Shown one piece after another: positions 13,637-22,286 of a stretch of 64,000 nucleotides of DNA (position 1 is its first letter; every line of letters begins with the position of its first letter). The DNA is from Polyodon spathula. Taxonomy: Eukaryota; Chordata; Actinopteri; Acipenseriformes; Polyodontidae. The stretch spans positions 4,518,835-4,582,834 of the forward strand of contig NC_054555.1 of assembly GCF_017654505.1 (NCBI RefSeq), read 5' to 3'. The notes under the pieces were generated by a model that searched no databases, was not told the DNA's origin, and worked only from the letters and a program-made list of their open reading frames with translations. A program made the translations under genes and the position numbers.

Positions 13637-14052
13637 TAACTATTGCAGTTTCTATCCGATTGCTTGGTGAGGGTAGTAAAAACCTAGTTTCTACACCAGC
13701 CTGTCACTCTCGCATAATGCAAGAAAATAATGTACAAAATGGAATAAAACCAAAAAATATTCAGTGTCCTAATAGTTATAGAGCTGCACTGCTAACATAC
13801 CACTGTGGGCAGGACTCCCATTTCCTTTACATAATTACATAAATGGTAACCCTCAGCATCATTTTTCTGACTAAAGGTATGAATGTTGCAGCCCACACTG
13901 CACAATCCATTCTGTTGTTACTGTATGGGAAGGTTGGCATTTGAAAGCAGGCTAGTGACCTCGGTCATCACTCTACAGCAGAGAAGCACTGCATTCTCTG
14001 CCCATTCAATCACCATCGTCAATCTAATGCAAAAAGAGCCTTTTCTTGCAAA

Positions 14053-14110
14053 TGTTACATTTTTTGTTGTATTTGATGCTGTACATCAAATACAACAAAA
14101 AAATGTAACA
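14053..14110. repeat. Long near-perfect hairpin (26-27 bp arms, 5-nt loop)
   Basis: The left arm 14053-14078 begins TGTTACATTT and ends ATTTGATG. The right arm 14084-14110 is its reverse complement except for one extra base in the A run. The loop is CTGTA. The arms are nearly identical, so the structure is young, under constraint, or newly made by a templated inversion. It could be a very small palindromic MITE, a precursor-like RNA hairpin or a replication-templated inversion. No flanking target duplication is obvious. Confidence 0.88.
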
Positions 14111-16896
14111 GTTTTATATTTATTTTCAAAACAATTTAGGAATGCTAGTTTATAGAAACCTAATTGATGTCTGTGTGAATTTAAATATCAAGCCTGATGC
14201 GGTACTGGTATGCTCATTGGGTAAAGGATGGAATACCTACGGTAAATGCATATAAGTACTCTATTTTATTGCTATTTAGAACATTAAAGTTCAAACAATG
14301 ATACATAGCGGTACAATATGTTTTGTAAGGGTTGAAGAGAAAAAAAAAACTATTGATGTATATTGATATTCTATCTTAAAAAAAAAAAACATTTAAAAGG
14401 TCTCCAGAATTACTTTGCCAAGTGCATTATTCTTTGCTTTGCTACCCAAGAGTAAATGACTTGTTACATTTACTGTATGAACAGTTACAGGCTTGACCTT
14501 CTAAGAAAGGTCAGAATTAGGTCTTCAACCCCCCCCTCCCTTTTTTAAGATGGGGTTAGAGTTTACATACTTTCATTATGTAGCATTTATTTTACACAAA
14601 GCTAAAAATAGGCATTATCTTGAGAAGAATATACCAGTACCTAAACATTACCTGAGTATCGTACTACTCAGCTTCTGTACTGCCACCTACCAGAACAACA
14701 GCAGAACATTATTCGCATCATTTTATTTATCTTTTAAACTTCTGTGAAAAATGAGGATGCCTATTTTAACACATACAATACATCATGTCATTCCACGCTA
14801 TCTCGTTTCTAGTAAATATAGCCATGCGAGCTTTCTCTACCATTATCAGCAGCCAAGCAGTAAGCTGTATCTTGTTAATCAGCCTGTATTTCCTTTTCAG
14901 CTGTGACAGGAACATGAAAGGGTGAATATTCCTTGTGCCGTGTGCATACCAACCGACACAAAGCTTTCTTCATTAGACTGTGCATCTGACCGACATGACC
15001 ACACCTCGTCAAACAAAGATGCCAACCTTGAAAATATCTGCAAGCTCAGTGAACTATCATGTCATCTTGCAATGATTACAAACTCAACTTTGACCCTTGG
15101 AAAGATTTGACTACATATAGCATTGAATATTTTATTACCACTTTGCCACGTGCCAATAATACCTTCTCTATACCTGGTATTTCAGGTAATAATTAAATGA
15201 GCATGTTATGAATGTTTTTTGAAAGTCTTCACTACAATAGATGTAGGGTATATTACACTTTGGGTGATTTCCACTGTATCTCTTAATTTCTGCCTGTCAC
15301 ATTGCAGTTGTAAGCCTATATGTTTTAGTTGTTCCATAATAATTACAAGGTCTCTTCACGGCATAGTTTGATCGTCATTAAAAGTTAATCATATCATTGT
15401 GTTGAAAGTGTTTTAGCAGTTTCTTCTATTTTTATCTCTTACTCGTTAAGGTAATCCCTCAGTTCATTTTATTGGTTTTGCATCTCCTCTCATAGACAGC
15501 AGCTCCAGCAGGACAGCGCCCCAAATGAAAATGAACTTCCCTGCAAAGTTACCCATCATCACTTAAGCAGCTTCTCCGACCAGAGAGGATCAGGTTCCAA
15601 ATTACCTAATTCAAATTGAAACACCCATTGAAAGACAATGGACCCACACCAGAGATTCTAGATCCATCTGACTGCAACCAGCTTTGATCAGCACAATTCA
15701 CATTTAAATTATATTAAATAATATGACAAAGCTCTTTCTGAACAAAGAGTCATAGCTGGGGTTGAGAGCAAACAGTATACATGGACAGGATTTCCCTTTA
15801 CAATAGATGCATTTAATTATGGTACCTTGTGTTTGCCATCTGTGGAACAAAGCATAAAACCAACAATAATGTAGGTCATTATTGGTCATTAAAGCAGAGA
15901 AATCGCCACTAAGCCTGCAACTGCTGTAGAGTTAACAGCATAGCAAAAAGACAGTGAGCACAGGAATGTACTTATAATGTAAACTATTTATATTTGAGAT
16001 AACAGACGTCACAAAGATGCTTTGCATGTTGTAGTTAATATGAACCTCACCTAGGAGTCCCCCAGCTACAGACTGCATGTCTAATGTCATTGGGAACACC
16101 ACTACAGCAGGCAGTGCTCCTAGGGAGTTAATGTACTACACTACTGTCCCCAGGCTCTTGATAGGAAAGAAAATGTAACAAACAACAGCACACTTCATAA
16201 TTGCACTACGAGGAATACAGGCACACAGACAACTATTAAAAACACGATTCAGTACATACAAACCATGGACCATTTTGGGGAACTGGAGCCAAGATTATTA
16301 AAGAAATTCTAAAATGCAAATACGCCTAAACACATTCCCATCTGTCTGAAGCTCAGTGCATGTTTTTAACAAACTGTAAAGCACTTGTAGAACAATCAAG
16401 GTGCATTTTGAGTCCCAAGAGGAAAGCAAGCTTGCTTGTTAATAATCCTTAGAACTGTTTTCTCTTCCTTTGAGCTGCTATGTGCTTTACAAGCAATAAT
16501 TATTTTCTGATATATAGCCCAAATGTCTCCATATTTCATCTAAACCTGTAATACAATTTCTAGCTACACTTCCAGCTATAAGTTATACCTTACACTGTTT
16601 TCTAGATAGGATTGTGCCTGGGCCCTAACTGCGTTGATTAGCAACTTCGAACATTGATTTATTGCTTGTGTTCTCTTACTAGTCAGAATGGCTTCATTTA
16701 CTTTCTGCATTTTTAACAACAGTCCTCAATAAATATAACACTGGAATAAAGAAGAGGCACAAGGGGATGAGCAGTAAATCACAAAACCCCTCGAGATATA
16801 AAAATAAGAAGACAAATGAAATGTAAGTCTTCACAAGCTGTGAAAAACAAAGGTCATGAAAAAAAGCCTGAAGACTTCTCTTTTTTAAGAAAACAG

Positions 16897-16967
16897 GGCA
16901 ACACTTTACATGAAATGTCTCTAATTACTGCGTCTTTACATAGTAGTTACATAGTAAATACATGTGT
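16897..16967. mobile_element. Single arm of the palindromic MITE family
   Basis: The sequence opens GGCAACACTTTACATGAAAT and runs through TGTCTCTAATTACTGCG to AAATACATGTGT, matching the arms of the other MITE copies. It is the longer arm form, with an extra segment after TAATTACTG that also occurs in the right arm of the 28.8-kb copy. It stops exactly at the 3' tail of the RTE LINE. The 8 bases outside it (GAAAACAG, 16889-16896) match 6 of 8 with those outside the far end of the next copy (GAAAATGG, 20451-20458), hinting that both outer ends once belonged to one element. Confidence 0.75.
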
Positions 16968-19900
16968 TTATTATTATTAAAATCCGTTTAGTCGAGGCCG
17001 ACTTTCGGTCACTTTATGGGTCATAATTTTCCACGCATTTCTGTCTTTGACCGCTTCTTTCAGATCTTTCATGTGCATGTTTGTGTCAGCCTTGATTGTG
17101 TCCAGCCAGCGGGTTCTCTGACGCCCTCTTCTTCTTGACCCACTGACTGTGCCGAGCATTAATGCTGTTTCTAGGGAATTAGCTCGCATGATGTGTCCAA
17201 AATATGAGAGCCGCTGTTTCGTGATTTTTCCCTCTAACGATGTTTGTGGTTTGACACGTTCAAGGATCGTCTTGTTTGTGACCATTGCCGTCCATGGTGT
17301 TCGCAGCAATCGTCTCCAACACCAAAGTTCAAAAGCATCGATCCTCCTTCTGTCGGCCTTCTTGAGCGTCCAGCTTTCGCATGCGTATGTGGAAATCGGA
17401 AAAACGATTGCATTGATTATGCGAGTCTTTGTTGCTATGCTGATGTCATTGCTCTTCCATATTTTTGCCATTCCCTGCATTGCGCTACGCCCAAGTGCGA
17501 TTCTGCGTTTGATTTCTGGTCCCGATTCGCCACCTCGGTCGATCTTGGATCCAAGGAAGAGGAAATCTTGGACTGATTTGATTTCTTCATTGTCAATTGT
17601 CAAGTGGAGTGTACCATTGCCTGCTGTTGTCATTACCTTTGTTTTCTTGATGTTGAAGTACAAACCCATGCGCTCGCTTTCTTCTTTGACCTTTCGGACC
17701 AGATATTCTAGGTCTTTTTCACTCTCTGCGAGCAAAGTCGTGTCGTCTGCGTATCGAAGATTGTTGATGTTCCTCCCTCCAGTTTTCACTCCGATCGGTG
17801 ATTCTTCCAGATTACATCGTCTCATGATCGTTTCGGCATATAGGTTGAACAGGGCCGGTGATAGAATGCAGCCTTGTCTAACGCCTTTTCCGATCTCAAA
17901 CCAGTCCGTGTTGCCGAATGCTGTCCTGACCGTGGCTTCTTGATTCTTGTAGAGCGATCTTATCAGTTGTTCTAGATGTTCTGGGACGCCCATTTGCTTC
18001 AGACATTTCCATAACTTGCCATGGTCAACGCAATCGAATGCTTTGCTGTAATCGATGAAACACATATACACGTTCTTTTGATATTCGCGAGTCTTCTCCA
18101 TGATCCACCGCAAGTTTGAAATTTGATCTCTGGTTCCACGTCCTTTTCGAAATCCAGCTTGCACATCAGGGAGTTCCCTCTCGACAGATGAGGCCATGCG
18201 TTTTTGAATAATCTTTAGCAGGATTTTGCTTACGTGCGGTATAAGTGCGATGGTCCGATAGTTGCAGCATTCTTGCGTGTCGCCCTTTTTTGGAAGCGGG
18301 ACCTGGACTGATCTTTTCCACTCTTTGGGCCACGATTTGGTCTTCCAGATCAGTTGGCAAAGCGCTGTGAGTATCGGGATCGGTATTGGCTTGAGTAGTT
18401 CGGCTGGTATGCAGTCGATGCCCGGGGCTTTCCTGCTTGGGAGTTCTTTCAGTGCCCAGGCTACCTCCTCCTTCAGAATATCTGGTTCTTGCTCGATCGA
18501 ATCTTCCTGACTGGCTGATGGACTCGGTCCGTTTCCTGCATATAATTCCGTTGTGTACTCTTGCCACCTCCTCTTAATTTGGTCTTCATTCTGTAGTACT
18601 TTGCCATTCTGATCTTTGATGGTCGTTGCTTTTCGAAGTGCGAAAGGTGCCCGTGCCTGTTTCACATGGGCAAAAAGCTCACGGGTATGTCCTTGTTTGC
18701 TTGCAGCTTCCAGTTTTGCGCACCGTTTGTTCCAGTAACGCTCCTTATCCCTCCTCGCTTCTCTCTGAAATTCCGCATTTAGCAAACTGAATTCGAGCCT
18801 CTTGCCAGTGGCTTTGGCTGTTCGTCTTTTGTTGGCGATTTCGATCGTCGCATCCGAGAGCCATTGTGGTCCTTTCACTGGCTTTTTGTGCGGAATCAGT
18901 TGTTCCGCTGTGTCCATTATGATCGATTTCATTTCTTCCCACAATTCATCCGGGGCTTTTTCAGTTGTGCTGAGTGCCTCAAATCTGTTGTGTACCTCAA
19001 CCGCATATTTTGCTGGGATGTTGCAGGTGTCAAAACGTAGCTGTGCTGGTTGCCTTTTGATGGTGTTGAAGCGGAGTTTGACTTTCGCGACCAACAGCTG
19101 ATGGTCGGATCCACAATCTGCACCGGGTAGCGTTTTGACTGCTTGCACTGAGCTCTTCCAGTGTTGTTGGCAGAGGAGGTAGTCGATCTGGTTGCGATAT
19201 TGTCCATTCGGTGCTATCCACGTGTATGCACGGCGTTTAGGCTGCTCAAACCACGTGTTTGCGATCAGTAATCGATTTTCTTGGCAGCACTGAACCAAAC
19301 GGTCGCCAGCCTCGTTTCGTTCACCTAGTCCGAATTTGCCTACGACTGGTGGTTCTCCTCCAACGCCGACTTTTGCATTGAAATCCCCGCCAATAAGGAT
19401 GATGTCTTTGGCCGGGACTTGATCGATTGCTTGTTGGAGATCCGAATAAAATTTTTCGATATCCTCTTCTTTCGCGTCGGTGGTCGGCGTGTAGACCTGC
19501 AGGATTGTGAGCGAGCGAGGCTTCCCGTGAAAGCGGGTGGTCATGATTCTGTCGTTGACAGCGTTGAAACATTGAACGGTCTTTGCAATTTTCTTGTTTG
19601 CAATGATGGCTACTCCATTGCGTCTGATGTTGTCATTCCCGGAGTAGTATACCGTATAATCATCGCTGTTGAAATAGCCGCTTCCTGTCCAGTGGAGCTC
19701 GCTGATACCAAGTATGTCGATGTTGAATCGTTCCATTTCGGTTTTTATGATGTCCAATTTGCCCTTTTTCATGCCACGGACATTCCAAGTTCCGATGTTG
19801 TGAACCTTTGTGAGACGCAGACGAGTTCTTTCACATAGGTCTGCATCAGCCGACCGGTGTCCTGGTGGATTTGTCCCGTCCGCGTCATAATTGCCTGAGC

Positions 19901-20117
19901 TATTCGAACTTCGTCCTTGTCCTTCCCTGGTCGCTTGTTGGGTGCCTTCCGGCCCAGGGGGCCCACCTTCCAGCACCATGTTTGAAGACGTTTCGTTGTG
20001 ATCCATAAAGGATTTCAGCAGAAATAGTGGGGTAGTTTGCCATTGCTTTCCCCACCCCTCCCCATTTTTCCGGGCTTGGGACCGGCGTGTAGCTGCTGCC
20101 AGTTACACGGCTGGGTT
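16968..20117 (-). mobile_element. Near full-length RTE/BovB-type LINE
   Basis: The element is on the minus strand. Its 5' end, next to a 17-base A run at 20118-20134 on the plus strand, begins AACCCAGCCGTGTAACTGGC. About 110 bp of G/C-rich leader follow before the ATG at 20006. One uninterrupted ORF fills the rest. The element ends with the ORF stop codon running directly into a short (TAA)n tail at 16968-16979, so there is almost no 3' UTR, as is usual for RTE-clade LINEs. The long intact ORF and clean 3' end suggest recent insertion. No simple short target-site duplication is evident, because both sides abut MITE sequence. Confidence 0.88.
16977..20006 (-). CDS. RTE-clade LINE endonuclease-reverse transcriptase, intact
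   Basis: A 1009-residue protein that would nick target DNA and prime reverse transcription of its own RNA there. Residues 1-65 are a polar, low-complexity leader. The APE-type endonuclease spans about 70-305, with IGTWNVRG (71-78), ISELHWTG (101-108; catalytic E), GGDFNAKVG (206-214), QIDYLL (273-278) and GSDHQLL (299-305; catalytic D-H). A linker follows, then reverse transcriptase at about 520-825: FRKGRGTRDQI (619-629), FIDYSKAFDCVDH (650-662), GVRQGCILSP (708-717), RYADDTTLLAES (751-762; catalytic YADD) and FLGSKI (817-822). The C-terminus has the RTE/BovB-type ELWCWRRLLR-TPWTA block (893-906) and a basic RRRGRQRTRW stretch. All key residues are present with no stops or frameshifts. The ATG at 20006 is the first in frame. 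The G/C-rich codon use contrasts with the AT-rich surroundings. Confidence 0.95.
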   Translation of the reverse strand: MDHNETSSNMVLEGGPPGPEGTQQATREGQGRSSNSSGNYDADGTNPPGHRSADADLCERTRLRLTKVHNIGTWNVRGMKKGKLDIIKTEMERFNIDILGISELHWTGSGYFNSDDYTVYYSGNDNIRRNGVAIIANKKIAKTVQCFNAVNDRIMTTRFHGKPRSLTILQVYTPTTDAKEEDIEKFYSDLQQAIDQVPAKDIILIGGDFNAKVGVGGEPPVVGKFGLGERNEAGDRLVQCCQENRLLIANTWFEQPKRRAYTWIAPNGQYRNQIDYLLCQQHWKSSVQAVKTLPGADCGSDHQLLVAKVKLRFNTIKRQPAQLRFDTCNIPAKYAVEVHNRFEALSTTEKAPDELWEEMKSIIMDTAEQLIPHKKPVKGPQWLSDATIEIANKRRTAKATGKRLEFSLLNAEFQREARRDKERYWNKRCAKLEAASKQGHTRELFAHVKQARAPFALRKATTIKDQNGKVLQNEDQIKRRWQEYTTELYAGNGPSPSASQEDSIEQEPDILKEEVAWALKELPSRKAPGIDCIPAELLKPIPIPILTALCQLIWKTKSWPKEWKRSVQVPLPKKGDTQECCNYRTIALIPHVSKILLKIIQKRMASSVERELPDVQAGFRKGRGTRDQISNLRWIMEKTREYQKNVYMCFIDYSKAFDCVDHGKLWKCLKQMGVPEHLEQLIRSLYKNQEATVRTAFGNTDWFEIGKGVRQGCILSPALFNLYAETIMRRCNLEESPIGVKTGGRNINNLRYADDTTLLAESEKDLEYLVRKVKEESERMGLYFNIKKTKVMTTAGNGTLHLTIDNEEIKSVQDFLFLGSKIDRGGESGPEIKRRIALGRSAMQGMAKIWKSNDISIATKTRIINAIVFPISTYACESWTLKKADRRRIDAFELWCWRRLLRTPWTAMVTNKTILERVKPQTSLEGKITKQRLSYFGHIMRANSLETALMLGTVSGSRRRGRQRTRWLDTIKADTNMHMKDLKEAVKDRNAWKIMTHKVTESRPRLNGF

Positions 20118-20134
20118 AAAAAAAAAAAAAAAAA
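20118..20134 (+). repeat. A run between the RTE 5' end and MITE copy 2
   Basis: Seventeen adenines on the plus strand exactly at the junction of the LINE 5' end and the left arm of the next MITE. The last few bases of the MITE terminal repeat (expected TGTA before ACAG) are replaced by A. The run may be junction filler made during insertion, or slippage at the MITE end. Confidence 0.85.
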
Positions 20135-20450
20135 CAGTTTACATTAAGTGTCTCTAATTCGTAGTTACTAAGTAAATACATGTGTACTTACATGCAATTA
20201 CAACGTTTTTTCTGCATAGATCTTTGCACACGTTATATTCAAGTACCTAATTATATCAGAAAAGGTTAGGGTTGGGTTAAGAGTTAGGGTTAGGGTTAGA
20301 GTTAGAGTTAGGGTTAGGATCATGGTTATAGCATGCAAAAAAAAAAAAATAGACATTGTGACTATGCATAATAACATTGTAGTTATGTGTCAGTACACAT
20401 GTATTTACTTAATAACTACGAATTAGAGACACTTAATGTAAACTGTTACA
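20133..20450. mobile_element. Palindromic MITE, copy 2, with telomere-like core
   Basis: The left arm reads AACAGTTTACATTAAGTGTC and continues to AAATACATGTGTACTTACAT. The right arm on the minus strand reads TGTAACAGTTTACATTAAG and continues to AAATACATGTGTACTGACAC. The two arms share private features (CAGTTTAC, AATTCGTAGTTA), so they belong together. The extreme left terminus is lost in the A run beside the LINE. The core holds a GGTTAG array and a short A run, in the same order as copy 1, followed by CATAATAACATT, also as in copy 1. There is no coding capacity. Confidence 0.8.
20264..20329 (+). repeat. Telomere-like GGTTAG array inside MITE copy 2
   Basis: About 66 bp of GGTTAG/AGTTAG hexamers with the G-rich strand on plus, at the same internal position as in copy 1 and followed by homologous sequence. 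It is less degenerate than copy 1. Confidence 0.88.
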
Positions 20451-21007
20451 GAAAATGGTTCTGACCATACCACTTTCCCTTGTCTTTTTTCAAACTTTTT
20501 CATTTTTTAACACTTTTTCATTTTACAATCAGATCCAATTGACAGAATCTGTAATACTTTAAGCAAAGAGAAAACATGTTAACCTAAAAGCCCTGATATG
20601 CAGAAGTTTGTAATTAATTATTTTTTCAGCCCGTTGAATTTAAGAGAAAGGCATGGGTTGGACAAGAACCATAAACCATACGATTCAAAGAGGAACGTCT
20701 TACCATTCAACTGAATAACAAGCTCTGTAGTAGAGAAGTGATTATGTGGCATGTGCTGATGTTAGTATTATTAACGCATCAGCTGCTAGCAGGAGGTCCA
20801 TTACAAGTTGTACACGCAAAGCATATATTTATGTTTCTCTGCTGAAGTATTTGTTATAGAAATCTAAAATACATCTTCTTTGATTGCTTTACCTGAGGGT
20901 TAGGCCATTCTCATTGTGTGCTCACACAAAGAAGCAGCTATCTTATTAACCTCACAAAAGATATTACGATACAGTGTTCACTAGTTACAGTGCAATTCTT
21001 CTAGACT

Positions 21008-21027
21008 TTTTTTTTGGGGGGGGGGGG
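21008..21027. repeat. T run followed by G run
   Basis: A T run of about eight to nine bases passes directly into about eleven to twelve Gs, in AT-rich DNA. No gene lies nearby. Confidence 0.85.
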
Positions 21028-22242
21028 TCTCAGTTTTACAATGCAATCCTGTGTCCATATGCCGCTAAGGTTGTAACTAACATAATTGTCTCTGTATCTG
21101 CTTAGCATGCGTTATGTTTTACCACACTGTTCTGTTTGCCACTTGCATTGTTAAAAGGTGGAGCAAACATCTAAAAGCAGACTTTAAACAGACAACACAA
21201 ATATCCAGGAAGACAATGCAAACTCTAAACTTTGATATGCAGTCATTAAGGCAAAAAAAACCCCCAAAAAACAGTAACAGCCCAGGCAATTTGTGATTTG
21301 ATTGGAATCCACGATTTTTTTTAGGAGCACTAAGAGAATCACTAAATCAGATGTATTCATTGGCTAGGTGTTCACATTTGCAAGTACATTCTCTTGAGTT
21401 CTATATTGAATGCTAATCACAGACAGATTATGCAGTAGAACAGAGTGCAGTGGCATTCCAGTAAGTGTGCTGCAGTCATGTGCTTTACTGGCATCTTAAT
21501 GCAGTCTAGATCCATGATGAGTTTTAATCAAAACAGTGTAGGACCCCCACAAATAGCTTCCGTATTAATTGACTTGGATTTATCGCACTAAACCTGCAGT
21601 ACTTTATCCTCCACATCATGCATCAGTGTTTTGTTCTGTAAACCTATATCTTCTGTACTATATAACCTAGTTACAACAAAAACAAATATGATTCGTCTAA
21701 CTTCGAAACAACACTAACGTAGCCCTAGCCCTTATCAAGCCTTTTTATTTATTTAACCACAGACGTTAGACTCACAAACTGTGGCAATCTATGCTTACGA
21801 CAATGAAGCAGTAATTAGACTCGAAAAGTCATTAGAAGGAAAGCAACTTGAAACTTTTGAGGAAAAGTTTCGGTCTAAAAGTGCACTTAATATATGATAA
21901 AATAAATACGTTGAATATTTAAAATATTGCATAGTGGTAACAGGTTGGTATGCTAGTCTATTTATCTAGGCACACAGAGTGAAGCTAAACAACTGTCAGA
22001 CTTTTAAAGTCAAATAAGCCAGATTATAAAAGTGTAATTGACAGTCCACTTTTCTTTGTACTCTGTAGAGAATCAGCATATCCTGCGATAAACTCAGTGT
22101 TATAAAAGCAGCACTTGTACAGTGCAGCCTCAGGCCTCCACAATGAAACTGACACCAAATCTGTAGGCCTCATTAGGGCCTGTCTGTCCTTTAAAGGAAA
22201 CTGACACAGACCAGTACTTAAAAACAGCTCTCTAGATTTTCA

Positions 22243-22283
<41 letters not shown>
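22243..22283. repeat. (AAT)n microsatellite
   Basis: About 13 uninterrupted AAT/TAA units. Confidence 0.95.

Positions 22284-22286
<3 letters not shown>

Larger units (their letters stand above)
12681..16896. other. Non-genic sequence between MITE copy 1 and the RTE locus
   Basis: No gene is recognisable. It holds a 28-base A run (13609-13636) and a long near-perfect hairpin (14053-14110), both listed separately, plus short A-rich tracts. The longest open frames (90-106 codons) cross low-complexity sequence or the hairpin and look accidental. Confidence 0.45.

Noticed and set aside
16040..16130. Inverted CCTAGGAG/CTCCTAGG pair, possible RNA or transposon ends
   Set aside because: The match is only about 8-9 bp and the intervening sequence does not pair. 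No target duplication.
17149..17943. 264-codon plus-strand open frame
   Set aside because: It is exactly antisense to the reverse transcriptase part of the intact LINE ORF. The translation has no motifs and the frame exists because the opposite strand is coding and G/C-rich.
19419..19838. 139-codon plus-strand open frame
   Set aside because: Antisense shadow of the LINE endonuclease domain.
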